Source of the DNA: Gimesia chilikensis
GTDB lineage: Bacteria > Planctomycetota > Planctomycetia > Planctomycetales > Planctomycetaceae
Direction of reading: 5' to 3'
Assembly: GCF_008329715.1 (NCBI RefSeq)
Contig: NZ_VTSR01000008.1
Span: 62,001-126,000, forward strand
DNA: 64,000 nucleotides
Shown here in pieces: positions 8,253 to 17,471 of this stretch; the stretch's first letter is position 1, and the number at the start of each line of letters is the position of its first letter. The position numbers and the translations under genes are program-made. Under the pieces are notes generated by a model. The model had not been told where the DNA came from. It saw nothing but the letters and a program-made list of their open reading frames with translations, and ran no database searches.

Positions 8253-8966
8253 TTACGTCGTCTGTTTCTTAAATGCGGTGTCTGGATCACGGAATCGGTA
8301 ACCAACTCCACGCACCGTTTCGATCAACTCCGCGTGCTTATCCAGTTTCTGACGCAGGGCCCGGATATGAACGTCAATCGTCCGCTCCAGCACCAGGGCA
8401 TCATCTCCCAGAGCCGCATCAATCAACTCAGAGCGGGAGAACACCCGCCCCGGCTGACGAACCAGCGCTTCCAGAAGTTCGAATTCACTGCGGGTCAGAG
8501 AGATAGGCACATCGTCAATCATCACCCGATGACGCCGGCGGTCGATCATAACTCCCTGGCTCACGATGGTATCAGAGGCTTCGCCATTGCTTTCACGTCG
8601 ACGAAGCAGAGCCTTGATCCGCTCCAGCAGAATCTTGACGCTGAACGGCTTGGTCACGTAATCGTCAGCCCCCAGCGTGAATCCGACGACCTGATCGGTC
8701 TCTTCAGATTTCGCGGTCAGCATCAGAATCAGCACATTGCTGGTTACCGGGTCTGATCGCAGTCTGCGACAGACTTCCAGTCCGTCCATCTGAGGCAACA
8801 TCAGGTCTAATATAATCAGGTCAGGCGTTTTCAACTGAGCCTGCCGTAACCCGTCCATCCCATCCAGGGCCACCACGGCATCGTACTTCTCCTGTCGCAG
8901 ATTGTATGCGAGAACTTCAGAGAGAGAACGATCATCTTCAATCACAAGAATGCGTTTCTTTGACAT
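8253..8966 (-). CDS. phoB: Phosphate regulon response regulator
   Basis: A 237-residue OmpR/PhoB-type regulator. The receiver domain (1-120) has the acidic pocket E10/D11/D12, phospho-acceptor D54 (LIILDLMLP), T84 and K106 (DYVTKPF). The C-terminal winged helix (about 133-230) is of OmpR type: LTRSEFELLEALVRQPGRVFSR, RTIDVHIRALRQKL and ETVRGVGYRF. It is the last gene of the leftward operon, 33 bases after phoU, and should be phosphorylated by the PhoR-like kinase encoded first in the same cluster. Expected targets are the pst genes themselves. Confidence 0.95.
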   Translation of the reverse strand: MSKKRILVIEDDRSLSEVLAYNLRQEKYDAVVALDGMDGLRQAQLKTPDLIILDLMLPQMDGLEVCRRLRSDPVTSNVLILMLTAKSEETDQVVGFTLGADDYVTKPFSVKILLERIKALLRRRESNGEASDTIVSQGVMIDRRRHRVMIDDVPISLTRSEFELLEALVRQPGRVFSRSELIDAALGDDALVLERTIDVHIRALRQKLDKHAELIETVRGVGYRFRDPDTAFKKQTT

Positions 8967-8999
8967 GTCTTTTTCTTATAGCACCTCAGTAAAAGCGGG

Positions 9000-9683
9000 T
9001 CAGGTGGAAAATGTTTCTTTGTGACGATGACGGATAATTTCGCCTTCGGTCAGGTAAATCACATCTTCCGCAATATTTGTAGTATGGTCGGCAATACGTT
9101 CAATGTGGCGCGCTGAAGAGAAAAAGTGTAATGCCGGCTTAATCAGGCTCGGATCGGTCTGCATCAATCCGTAGATTTCATTGATGATCTCGCGGTTGTA
9201 ACCGTCGACAATATCATCCCGCTTGCAGACCGCGCGGGCCTTTTCAGTATCGAAATCGATGAACGCGTCAATCGCGTCGCGTAACATCGAAACCGTAACT
9301 TTCGTCATGGGTTCCAAAGCAGCAGGAATGTGGAAATTCGGATAATGCGACAATCCGATGGTCCGCTCAGCGATATTCACAGCCAGATCGGCAATCCGCT
9401 CCAGATCATTGTTAATCTTCAGCACCGTTGCCGTCTCGCGCAAATCGACGGCCACCGGCTGATGCAGCGCCAGAATCTTCAGGCAGTCTTCCTCAATCTT
9501 CACTTCACTCTCGTTGATCGCCCGTTCCTGCTCAATCACTTCATTGGCCAGATCAACTTGAACTTCGTAAAGCGCGCGACTGGCTTTGGAAATCATCTCT
9601 TCCACCAGTGATGACTGGGTGATGATTTCCCGCTCCAGTGATTCCATATCACGCTGTAAATGTTTTGTCATTGGCTTATCCAA
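9000..9683 (-). CDS. phoU: Phosphate transport regulator PhoU
   Basis: A 227-residue all-helical protein with two PhoU three-helix repeats. Repeat 1 has the E-x-x-D metal-binding pattern in [21 protein letters not shown], and repeat 2 ends in the family signature [25 protein letters not shown]. PhoU links the PstSCAB transporter to PhoR and keeps the kinase off when phosphate is plentiful. The gene overlaps pstB by 8 bases, so translation is probably coupled. Two candidate ATGs (codons 1 and 5) differ by four residues; the first is used here. Confidence 0.96.
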   Translation of the reverse strand: MDKPMTKHLQRDMESLEREIITQSSLVEEMISKASRALYEVQVDLANEVIEQERAINESEVKIEEDCLKILALHQPVAVDLRETATVLKINNDLERIADLAVNIAERTIGLSHYPNFHIPAALEPMTKVTVSMLRDAIDAFIDFDTEKARAVCKRDDIVDGYNREIINEIYGLMQTDPSLIKPALHFFSSARHIERIADHTTNIAEDVIYLTEGEIIRHRHKETFST

Positions 9684-10566
9684 ACCTGCCGGTAATGTAG
9701 TCTTCGGTCTGCTGTTTCTTGGGGTTCGTGAAGAGCTCTTCCGTCGCTCCGGATTCGATCAGCAGCCCCTGATAGAAAAAGGCAGCCTGGTCGGACACAC
9801 GAGCCGCCTGCTGCATATTATGCGTAACGATCACAATCGTGTACTGTTCTTTGAGTTCGAAGATCAGGTCTTCGATCCGTGCTGTTGAAGCCGGGTCGAG
9901 TGCCGACGCCGGTTCATCCATCAACAGAATGTCCGGATCATTGGCCAGGGCACGGGCGATACATAACCGCTGCTGCTGACCACCCGACAGGTTCAAAGCA
10001 GAATCGCTCAGGCGATCTTTGACTTCATCCCATAGCGCTGACCGCTGCAGAGAACGCTCGACGATCTCGTACAGATCTTTCTTCTTACGAATACCTGCGA
10101 TCTTGGGACCGAACGACACGTTATCGAAAATCGATTTCGGAAATGGAGTCGACTTCTGGAATACCATCCCGATCCGCTTCCGCAAGGTCACGATGTCTGT
10201 GCGGCTGGAATAAATATCCTGACCTTCCAGCAGGATCTCGCCTTCGACCCGGGTACCTTCAATCATGTCGTTCATCCGGTTCAGACACCGGAGAAACGTC
10301 GACTTTCCACAGCCTGAGGGGCCAATGAACGCAGTCACGCACCGCTCAGGAATCGAAAGCGAAATATCAGTTAAAGCGCGGTTATCCGAATAATAAAACG
10401 ACAGGTCACGCACGCTGATCTTTTCGGTAGCCTGCGCCAACTCATCGGCAGTCCGCATGCTTTTACCTTCAGGAATCGAAGGCCGCACGACAGGACCCTG
10501 TGAATGAGTGGAGGCTGCTTTATCAGGTGATTGCATATTATTTTTAACCGAGGGTGTTGAAGCCAT
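9676..10566 (-). CDS. pstB: Phosphate ABC transporter ATP-binding protein
   Basis: A 296-residue ABC ATPase that powers phosphate import. Walker A is GPSGCGKST (82-90), the signature LSGGQQQR, and Walker [14 protein letters not shown]; the PstB-typical [15 protein letters not shown] is present. It carries an N-terminal extension of about 45 residues (rich in Ser, Pro and charged residues) before the domain starts at [13 protein letters not shown]; a later ATG at codon 37 would remove most of it. It follows pstA after 94 bases, the only sizeable gap in the pst part of the operon. Confidence 0.97.
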   Translation of the reverse strand: MASTPSVKNNMQSPDKAASTHSQGPVVRPSIPEGKSMRTADELAQATEKISVRDLSFYYSDNRALTDISLSIPERCVTAFIGPSGCGKSTFLRCLNRMNDMIEGTRVEGEILLEGQDIYSSRTDIVTLRKRIGMVFQKSTPFPKSIFDNVSFGPKIAGIRKKKDLYEIVERSLQRSALWDEVKDRLSDSALNLSGGQQQRLCIARALANDPDILLMDEPASALDPASTARIEDLIFELKEQYTIVIVTHNMQQAARVSDQAAFFYQGLLIESGATEELFTNPKKQQTEDYITGRFG

Positions 10567-10660
10567 AAATTGGTTATCCCCGCTGAATACTATTATAGAT
10601 AATCGAAATCAAATATGTGCGGGAGAATTTCGTATTTTCCCGATCGCCAGGATCCCTCTC

Positions 10661-11539
10661 TTACCAGCGAATCTTTTTTCCGTATTTATGCCGCACGAAC
10701 ACCGCTACGGCATTCATGCTGACCAGTACAACCAGCAGTACTAAAATCCCGGCTGCTGCCAGATGATGAAACTCTTCCTGCGGTCGCGAGGTCCAGTTGA
10801 AAATCTGAATCGGCAGAGCCGTAAACTCATCCGATAATTTTTCCGGTACAAAGGGAACATAAGCCATCGCCCCGACAACCAGCAGGGGTGCCGCTTCTCC
10901 CAGTGCCCGTGAGAGGGACAGAATCACTCCTGTCATAATCCCCGGCAGGGAAGCCGGCAGCACCTGGTACCACACCGTCTGCCAGCGGGTCGCCCCCAGA
11001 GCATAAGCCGAACGTCGGATCGAATCCGGTACCGCCCGCAACGCTTCCTGGGATGCCAGAATAATGATCGGTAATACAACCAGAGTCAGTGTCAGTGCGC
11101 CAGACAGCACGCTCCGTTCAAAAGCCAGCGCCCGGACGAACAGTCCCAGCCCCAGAATTCCATAAACAATGGAAGGCACGCCGGCCAGATTCGCGATATT
11201 CAACTGAATCAATTTCCGCCAGCGACTGCGCGGAGCATACTCTTCCAGATAAACGGCAGCCCCTACTCCCAGTGGCACCGAAAACAGAGCCGTCAGACAG
11301 ATCAGCCAGATGCTGCCCCACAGTGCGGTCTTGATACCGGCTTTCTCAGGGAACCGTGAAGGCAGCGACTCGATAAAGTCCCAGCTCAACCAGCTTTTGC
11401 CCTGCAGAATGATATTCCAGATCAGAACCAGCAGCACCAGCACACAGGAAATCGTGGCCAGAAAACAGGCCGCAGTAAACATCCCGTTAACGATACGCCC
11501 GCGGCGTCTCTTTGTATAAATATCGAGTTTCGTGCTCAT
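10661..11539 (-). CDS. pstA: Phosphate ABC transporter permease
   Basis: A 292-residue inner-membrane permease. About six hydrophobic segments are visible, the first at residues 19-45. The conserved binding-protein-dependent permease loop is ALGATRWQTVWYQVLPASLPGIMTGVILSLSRALGEAAPLL (written here as a region near residues 180-220). The start overlaps the pstC stop by four bases (ATGA type), indicating coupling. It should pair with PstC to form the phosphate channel. Confidence 0.96.
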   Translation of the reverse strand: MSTKLDIYTKRRRGRIVNGMFTAACFLATISCVLVLLVLIWNIILQGKSWLSWDFIESLPSRFPEKAGIKTALWGSIWLICLTALFSVPLGVGAAVYLEEYAPRSRWRKLIQLNIANLAGVPSIVYGILGLGLFVRALAFERSVLSGALTLTLVVLPIIILASQEALRAVPDSIRRSAYALGATRWQTVWYQVLPASLPGIMTGVILSLSRALGEAAPLLVVGAMAYVPFVPEKLSDEFTALPIQIFNWTSRPQEEFHHLAAAGILVLLVVLVSMNAVAVFVRHKYGKKIRW

Positions 11540-12531
11540 TCGTAGCGTTCTCCTACTCGGGAGAGAATATATTGAGCAATCACGTTCATCGTCATTGTTG
11601 TAACAAACAAGGCAAGGCCGACTGCAAAAATTGTACGGTACTCAATCGTCCCGGCAGGGGTATCTCCCAGACTCACTTGCACGATGTAAGCAGTCATGGT
11701 CTGAATACTTTCCAAGGGATTCAGGGTCAGCTTGGGTGTCGCTCCTGCTGCCAGAGTCACCGCCATTGTTTCACCGATTGCACGGGAGATGGCCAGCAGG
11801 AAGCTGGCAATAATCCCCGACATCGCAGCCGGCAGGACCACCCGTACTGTCACTTCAAATTTATTTGCTCCCAGTGCAGAAGCTGCTGCCCGCAATGAAA
11901 TCGGAACCGACTGCAGAATATCTTCACTCAGAGAAATGATCATCGGCAGGATCATAATCCCCACCACGACACAGGCACTGGCAGCATTGAATACGCCGGC
12001 ACTGGGAAAAATCTGGCGGATGATCGGAGACACAAACACAATTGCCATAAATCCGTAAACGACCGATGGGATACCGGCCAGGATTTCCAGAATTGGTTTC
12101 ACGATGTCGCGGAAGCGGGGAGATGCATACTCACTCAGGTAAATCGCCGTCCCCAGACCAATGGGAACCGCCACAAGTGCGGAACCGCCGGCCACCAGCA
12201 TCGTCCCACAGAGCAGAGGCAGAATCCCGAAGTGCTGTGGCTTAAGCAACGGCGTCCATTCAGTCCCCGTCAGAAACTCCAGCACAGGCACGTCGTAGAA
12301 GAACTTGACCGATTCGTACAGCAGAATGATCACAATGCCTACGGTTACCAGCACTGAAATGCTGGCGCAGATAAACAGCGAGAAGTGAACCAGGCCCTCA
12401 TACACAGGACGCAGACTGTTCCACACACCACTCGCACTTTCAAGAGACGCAGGGCGAGGCAGCCCAACGACCGCTGCCTCACCCCCGTTTACTTCAACTG
12501 GTTGTTCTGCGTCAGAACGTTCGTTTGTCAC
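11536..12531 (-). CDS. pstC: Phosphate ABC transporter permease
   Basis: A 331-residue permease with a cytoplasmic N-terminal segment of about 45 residues, a first membrane helix at about 52-76 (FSLFICASISVLVTVGIVI) and the EAA-like loop ASALGANKFEVTVRVVLPAA. The PstC hallmark LTGTEWTPLL follows the first helix. It overlaps pstS by four bases upstream and pstA by four bases downstream, so the three genes are translationally coupled. Confidence 0.96.
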   Translation of the reverse strand: MTNERSDAEQPVEVNGGEAAVVGLPRPASLESASGVWNSLRPVYEGLVHFSLFICASISVLVTVGIVIILLYESVKFFYDVPVLEFLTGTEWTPLLKPQHFGILPLLCGTMLVAGGSALVAVPIGLGTAIYLSEYASPRFRDIVKPILEILAGIPSVVYGFMAIVFVSPIIRQIFPSAGVFNAASACVVVGIMILPMIISLSEDILQSVPISLRAAASALGANKFEVTVRVVLPAAMSGIIASFLLAISRAIGETMAVTLAAGATPKLTLNPLESIQTMTAYIVQVSLGDTPAGTIEYRTIFAVGLALFVTTMTMNVIAQYILSRVGERYE

Positions 12532-13532
12532 TTCGACAAAGCTCCATTAAAGGTTTCCATGTTCTTCTTCTGAACTTCTTCTGAGACGGGCACATAACCC
12601 ACGTCTTTCGACAGAGCGGCAGCGTTTTCCATGTAGAATTTGACGAAGGCAACTACTTCAGGTCGCTCCAGAGCAGACTTCCGCACATAGATGAACAGCG
12701 GACGGGACAGTGGCTCATAAGTGTTGTTCCGCACGGTTTCCAGAGACGGTTTGACACAACCTTTGCCACCATCAACAGCCAGCAGCTTCAGTTTGTCTTT
12801 ATTTTCGTCGTAGTAAGCGTAGCCGAAGTACCCCAAGGCATCTGCGTCTTCGGAGACACCGGTCACCAGCACGTTATCGTCTTCACTGGCAGTGTAGTCA
12901 GCCCGGCTGGCTTTGGATTCACCAACGATTGCTTCAGTGAAGTAATCGAAAGTACCCGAGTCAGTTCCCGGACCGTACAGCTTGATGTCCTTGGCTGGCC
13001 ACTTGGGATCCAAGTCTTTCCACTGCTTGACGCCACTTTCCGGACGCCACAGTTCTTTGAGCTGACCGACGGTCAGGCAATCACACCAATCATTCTTGGG
13101 GTTCACGATCACAGCCAGACCGTCAAACGCGACTGACAGTTCGATGAACTCGATTCCCTGTTCTTTACAGGCGTTGGCTTCTTTTTCTTTCATCGCCCGA
13201 GATGCATCGCAGATATCAACTTCACCAGCGATGAATTTCTTCATTCCACCACCGGTACCGGAGACACCAACTGTCACACGAATCTTAGGCTGCACTGCAC
13301 GAAACTCTTCGGCAACCGCTTCACTCACAGGATACACGGTGCTGGAGCCATCGATTTTCACACTGCCTTCCAGCTTCTCGCCACCTTCAGCAGGTGCTTC
13401 CGCTCCCGGCTCAGATCCAGCCTGCTTGGCTGCCGGGCCGTCGCTTTTCCCGTTGCATCCAACGCCAATCAGGGAAACGCCAATGGCCAGACACAGCAGC
13501 CCCCATACTTTCCCCTTGTTTGTCGTGATCAT
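12528..13532 (-). CDS. pstS: Phosphate-binding lipoprotein
   Basis: The substrate-binding component of the phosphate importer. With the ATG at 13530-13532 (GGGAG about 11 bases before it) the product is 334 residues and begins [18 protein letters not shown], a lipoprotein signal ending LIGVGC. A longer frame to 13601 exists but would bury the signal peptide. The phosphate-binding loops are recognisable: [33 protein letters not shown] and [13 protein letters not shown]. It is the first gene of the coupled pstSCA set and lies 249 bases after phoR, a gap that holds a candidate Pho-box. Confidence 0.96.
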   Translation of the reverse strand: MITTNKGKVWGLLCLAIGVSLIGVGCNGKSDGPAAKQAGSEPGAEAPAEGGEKLEGSVKIDGSSTVYPVSEAVAEEFRAVQPKIRVTVGVSGTGGGMKKFIAGEVDICDASRAMKEKEANACKEQGIEFIELSVAFDGLAVIVNPKNDWCDCLTVGQLKELWRPESGVKQWKDLDPKWPAKDIKLYGPGTDSGTFDYFTEAIVGESKASRADYTASEDDNVLVTGVSEDADALGYFGYAYYDENKDKLKLLAVDGGKGCVKPSLETVRNNTYEPLSRPLFIYVRKSALERPEVVAFVKFYMENAAALSKDVGYVPVSEEVQKKNMETFNGALSK

Positions 13533-13666
13533 CGTGTGTGTTTCTCCCAAATGCGATATGGTTAAATAAGATGGTTCTTCGCTTTGATTCAGAGACCACA
13601 CCGCCGTTCAGAGCGAACGGGCACCTGTAGCCTCTCTCAGACGCGTGTTACCATACCCGCAATTTG

Positions 13667-13682
13667 TTAAGACTATATTAAG
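13667..13682 (-). promoter_or_regulatory. Candidate Pho-box upstream of pstS
   Basis: On the minus strand the motif CTTAA occurs twice exactly 11 bases apart, followed by A/T-rich bases. An 11-base direct-repeat period is the hallmark of PhoB-family sites, and TTAA-containing repeats are known in cyanobacterial and Bacillus Pho sites. A TATAGT that could serve as a -10 box lies between the repeats (13672-13677), which is not the usual place for an activator site, so this call is tentative. Confidence 0.35.
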
Positions 13683-13781
13683 AAACCGTGAAGTACTTAA
13701 TCTTTCCGGAACAACCCAACCACCGGAAATGCGCATCCTAACACAGGGATTACACAGCACTTATCACACTCAACCCCGATC

Positions 13782-15560
13782 TCAGCCACGGGGGAGACGG
13801 ACAGAAAACGTCGTTCCTGTCCCGACCTTACTGGTCACACCAATCGTACCATTAAACGATTGTACAAGATGCTTCACAATTGAGAGCCCCAGCCCGGTTC
13901 CACCCAGCTCACGCGAACGCGCTTTGTCGACCCGGAAGAATCGCTCGAACAGACGGGCCAGATGCTTCTCCTCAATCCCGATCCCGGTATCCTGGACCTG
14001 CAGTAACACCATGTTTCCTTCATCACGCTGCCAGCGAATCGTAATCGTTCCCTGCTCCGGCGTGTACTTAATTGCGTTGTTGATCAGGTTCCCCAGGATC
14101 TGGTGCAAGCCTTCTTCGTCAGCTTTGACCCGCAAACCGGGCTCCTGCTCTTCAATAATCAGTTCGATCTGCTTCGATTCCGCCACAGTCTGCTGATCTA
14201 CCAGGCAGGACTCAACAAAGGGACGCAGCTCGATGCTGATAATATCGAAGACCTGATTTCCTGATTCGATACTCGCCAGGCTGATCAAGTCGAGAATCAA
14301 CTGGTGCAGACGGTCTGCCTGTTCTTCGATCCGCATCAGAAAAGTTTTGCTGATCTCCGGATCATCCATCGCGCCCCGGATCAGGGTCTCGGTGTACGCC
14401 TTGATGGAACTCAAAGGCGTCTTCAATTCATGTGAGACATTCGCGACGAACTCCTGACGTAATGATTCCAGCCTCCGTAATTCGGTCATGTCAAATAACA
14501 CAATCACCAGCCCCGGACAGGGAGTGCCGGGCAGCGGTGTCGTGGTCACCCCCAGAATTCGATCGCTGGTACTCTCGAGTTCCACTTCCATCCGCTGGGG
14601 TTCCAGGGTTTTTAATACCTCTGTCACCGCCTTTTGCAGCTGATGATTTCGCACCGATTCAAATAGCGGCTTTCCCTGTGCCTCTTCCGGCGAGAAAAAC
14701 AACAACCGCCCCGCCGACTCGTTGGCAAACAGCACATGCTGTCGTTCATTGGTCGCGATCACGCCTTCGACCATCCCCTCCAGCACTGTACTCAGACGAT
14801 CACCGCTCGCCTGCAGCTGACGCACGCGTTCGGCCATCTCCTTGCTCATATGGTTGAAGGACTGGGCAAGGATTCCCAGTTCATCATGCTGGGGAAAATA
14901 CAGTTTCTGATCGTAATCCCCATTGGCAATCGACTCGGCTGCGTTGGTCAGAATCGTCAGGGGACGGATCATGCGGGCGACCACCCAATAGGTAATCAAC
15001 ATCACGGTAAAGCTGACCAGTAGCGCAATACTCCAGATCAGCTTTTCAATCGACGCGATCTCCAGCTGAATTTTGGACATCGTGATCGAAACACGCACCA
15101 CCCCCTTAGGCTCGCCATCATGCCTGTACAAGAGCGCATAATACTTCATGGGCTCACTCAGTGTCGGACTTCTCCGTTCGGAAGTCCCCGAACCCGTGGC
15201 CAGCGCTTTGATGACTTCCACCCGGTTTTTGTGGTTTTCCATGTCGCGGACCAGTTGCAGTGAACTCTGATCCGAATCGGCAATCACCACACCGTCCATG
15301 TCGATCAGCGTAATCCGCGTGCCGGTTTCCGCCCCCAGCTTCTCAACTTTGATCTGCAGCTGCTCAGAGAATCCTCTGTCGAAGACCCCCTCCATGCTGC
15401 TCCGCATGATCACCGCTGAGTCGTGCAGACGCTGCTGTACCTGGTCTTCCACCTGGGTCTTCTGACGTCCCGAAACAATCAGCACAAACACAATCGCGGA
15501 AGCAATATTCAGACCGGCATAAACCAGGAACAGTTTCCAGAACAGACGCGAAGACCACAT
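13782..15560 (-). CDS. phoR: Phosphate sensor histidine kinase (PhoR-like)
   Basis: A 592-residue membrane kinase that should phosphorylate the PhoB-like regulator of this cluster. Layout: membrane helix 1 at about 8-30, a periplasmic domain to about 165, helix 2 at about 174-197, HAMP at 198-250 (IANGDYDQKL), a PAS domain at about 255-360, HisKA with His377 (FVANVSHELKTPLSSI), then the ATPase with N box NLINNAIKYT (491-500), G1 DTGIGIE and G2 GGTGLGLS. The large periplasmic region is longer than in E. coli PhoR, which has almost none, but resembles Gram-positive PhoR. It is transcribed before pstS, an uncommon position, since phoR usually follows phoB. Confidence 0.92.
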   Translation of the reverse strand: MWSSRLFWKLFLVYAGLNIASAIVFVLIVSGRQKTQVEDQVQQRLHDSAVIMRSSMEGVFDRGFSEQLQIKVEKLGAETGTRITLIDMDGVVIADSDQSSLQLVRDMENHKNRVEVIKALATGSGTSERRSPTLSEPMKYYALLYRHDGEPKGVVRVSITMSKIQLEIASIEKLIWSIALLVSFTVMLITYWVVARMIRPLTILTNAAESIANGDYDQKLYFPQHDELGILAQSFNHMSKEMAERVRQLQASGDRLSTVLEGMVEGVIATNERQHVLFANESAGRLLFFSPEEAQGKPLFESVRNHQLQKAVTEVLKTLEPQRMEVELESTSDRILGVTTTPLPGTPCPGLVIVLFDMTELRRLESLRQEFVANVSHELKTPLSSIKAYTETLIRGAMDDPEISKTFLMRIEEQADRLHQLILDLISLASIESGNQVFDIISIELRPFVESCLVDQQTVAESKQIELIIEEQEPGLRVKADEEGLHQILGNLINNAIKYTPEQGTITIRWQRDEGNMVLLQVQDTGIGIEEKHLARLFERFFRVDKARSRELGGTGLGLSIVKHLVQSFNGTIGVTSKVGTGTTFSVRLPRG

Positions 15561-15774
15561 TCAGACATTTACCTTGTTGACGGTCCGTGCAGGGAATCAT
15601 GTCAGACCACTTTTAAGCTGGCCTGTATTACTCCCACACGCAACGAGATTTCCCTATCGGGTTGAAATGAATTGGCCTATTGTGAACCCGCCCCCCTGTA
15701 TTTCGCAAGGGCTGTCCCCCATTTTCACGCAGACTTCAACAGAACACGGCCACGAACCACACTGCTGCTCCAGT

Positions 15775-15810
15775 AAAATGCCCCTGATCCACCAAGGCAG
15801 ACCAGGGGCA
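15775..15810 (-). terminator. Terminator after the EF-Tu gene
   Basis: On the minus strand TGCCCCTG, a mostly unpaired loop, CAGGGGCA and a short T tract (TTTTA), immediately after the tuf stop codon. Confidence 0.65.
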
Positions 15811-15816
15811 CCCACA

Positions 15817-16998
15817 TCAGGCAATCACGCGTGTGACCACTCCCGAACCGACCGTTTTGCTGCCTTCGCGTATCGCAAACCGGTCCCCCTCAGCCAGCGC
15901 GATCGGCTGGTTGAGCATCACGTTCAGTGTCACACCATCGCCGGGCATGGCCAGATCTGCCTGGCCTTCCACCCGTGCGGTTCCCGTGACGTTCGTCGTA
16001 CGAAAGAAAAACTGGGGCGTATAGCCATCAAAAAAAGGCGTATGCCGTCCCCCTTCTTCCTTTTTCAACACATAAACTTCCGCTTCGAAGTTTCGATACG
16101 GCGTCACGGTGCCAACTGCTGCCAGCACCTGACCCCGCGAAACCTCTGCGTAGTTCGTCTTTCTCAACAGGCAACCCACGTTGTCGCCGGCATAGCCCGT
16201 ATCAACCAGTGCGTTGAACGACTCCACCGAAGTCACAACATCAGTGCGAGTCTCTTCACACAGACCGACAATCTCGACCGCATCGCCGGGACGGATCTGC
16301 CCCTGTTCGATCTTACCCGTCACCACAGACCCGCGGCCCATGATGCTGAACACGTTTTCGACCGACATCAGAAACGGCCTGTCTGTCAGCCTCTGCGGAT
16401 CCGGCACGTAGGTATCGAGCGTCTCCAGCAGTTCGTGGATACACCGGGAGGCCTCAGGATCATCCGGTCGTGCATCGGCCAGTTTCGCGGAACCGTAGAT
16501 AAAGGGAACTTCATCTCCGGCGAAGCCGTAATGCGTCAACATTTCTCGCAGCTCCAGCTCCACCAGTTCGATCAGCTCCGGATCATCCACCAGATCACAC
16601 TTGTTGAGAAATACGACCAGGTACGGAACACCCACCTGCCGCGCCAGCAGAATGTGCTCGCGTGTCTGGGGCATCGGACCGTCGGCGGCAGAGACCAGCA
16701 GCACCGCACCATCCATCTGGGCCGCACCGGAAATCATGTTCTTGATGTAATCCGCGTGTCCCGGACAGTCGATGTGCGCGTACGTCCGCTTGTCCGTTTC
16801 GTATTTCACATGCGACGCCAGGATCGTCACAGTCTTGTTTTTATCGCGTTCGATACCACCGCGGGCGATCTCCTGGTACGACTTGACACGCGCCAGACCA
16901 CGCTGTGCCTGCACCTTCAAGATCGCAGCTGTCAGCGTTGTCTTTCCATGATCGATATGACCGATCGTTCCCACATTCACATGAACTTTATGAACCAT
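15817..16998 (-). CDS. tuf: Divergent elongation factor Tu paralogue
   Basis: A 393-residue translation GTPase with all three EF-Tu domains, preceded by a near-perfect ribosome site (AAAGGAGG). G1 is GHIDHGKT (13-20), G3 DCPGH with catalytic His81, G4 NKCD (132-135) and G5 GSAK. It departs from ordinary EF-Tu in switch I: the near-invariant R-G-I-T-I-N-T reads K-T-V-T-I-L-A, keeping only the magnesium-binding Thr (T58) and the Ile after it. Many usually fixed positions in domains 2 and 3 also differ, and the N terminus is shortened. No ribosomal protein, fusA or tRNA gene is nearby, so it is probably a second tuf-like gene rather than the main one (inference). It could serve a special mRNA or stress role. 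Confidence 0.85.
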   Translation of the reverse strand: MVHKVHVNVGTIGHIDHGKTTLTAAILKVQAQRGLARVKSYQEIARGGIERDKNKTVTILASHVKYETDKRTYAHIDCPGHADYIKNMISGAAQMDGAVLLVSAADGPMPQTREHILLARQVGVPYLVVFLNKCDLVDDPELIELVELELREMLTHYGFAGDEVPFIYGSAKLADARPDDPEASRCIHELLETLDTYVPDPQRLTDRPFLMSVENVFSIMGRGSVVTGKIEQGQIRPGDAVEIVGLCEETRTDVVTSVESFNALVDTGYAGDNVGCLLRKTNYAEVSRGQVLAAVGTVTPYRNFEAEVYVLKKEEGGRHTPFFDGYTPQFFFRTTNVTGTARVEGQADLAMPGDGVTLNVMLNQPIALAEGDRFAIREGSKTVGSGVVTRVIA

Positions 16999-17149
16999 TG
17001 CTCATAGCCTCCTTTCTCAAGAGGAGTGTGTTACATTTGCCGGCCAGCTGAAGAGGTGAGCAGCCTCAGCAACCTTTTTGTGCCCGTGCAGCGCCAGATC
17101 GGCTGATGCAACGAAAAAATGCGAGCCTCGCCCCGGCTGGGGCATACCA

Positions 17150-17188
17150 ATAAAAAAAGCCCGTCCGATCAAAGAATCGGACGGGCTT
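17150..17188 (-). terminator. Strong terminator between the small ORF and tuf
   Basis: A perfect 13-bp stem (AAGCCCGTCCGAT against its complement, 17157-17169 and 17176-17188) with a 6-base loop, followed on the minus strand by seven T. It lies 22 bases after the stop of the serine-rich small ORF and cuts it off from tuf. Confidence 0.9.
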
Positions 17189-17209
17189 GAATTCATTCAA
17201 TGTCGACGT

Positions 17210-17290
17210 TCACACTTCACACACCGACCCCGTCCCGTCAGATTCTGACGAGCTGCTCGATGAACTCTCGCTGGAGAAGAAGTGAAACAT
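17210..17290 (-). CDS. Serine-rich 26-residue small ORF
   Basis: A short frame between two strong terminators. It starts ATG at 17288-17290, with ACAGGG about 7 bases before it, and ends TGA at 17210-17212. The peptide opens MFHFFSSE, has a run of seven serines at residues 9-15, then an acidic Gly/Ser part and ends near SVCEV with one cysteine. It is not in a recognisable family. The reasons to take it as a gene are that the segment has its own terminator 22 bases downstream, is separated from the upstream ATPase gene by another terminator, and shows a plausible ribosome site. It could instead be a small RNA that happens to contain an ORF. Confidence 0.45.
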   Translation of the reverse strand: MFHFFSSESSSSSSSESDGTGSVCEV

Positions 17291-17366
17291 GGTTTTTCCC
17301 TGTAAGAATTAATGGGGTAGCATTACCCGTTGGGAAGCAGACACCAAAGTTCAGGAGCAGGTTCAC

Positions 17367-17404
17367 AAAAAAAAACGCGCTGCCCTCAGAAACAGGTCAG
17401 CGCG
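17367..17404 (-). terminator. Terminator after the ExeA-like ATPase gene
   Basis: On the minus strand CGCGCTG with an inner CCT/AGG pairing, CAGCGCG, then nine T. It lies about 68 bases after the stop at 17472 and ends the ATPase transcript. Confidence 0.85.
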
Positions 17405-17471
17405 AAATTAAAGCGCCATGCTCAACCGTAGATGAAACATCGCTAAATAGAATGATTCCGCAGACCGAGTA

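Noticed and set aside
15574-17007. A 477-codon open frame on the plus strand opposite tuf
   Set aside because: It is antisense to a clear EF-Tu gene, has a His/Arg/Cys-rich composition typical of shadow frames, and shows no ribosome site or domain.
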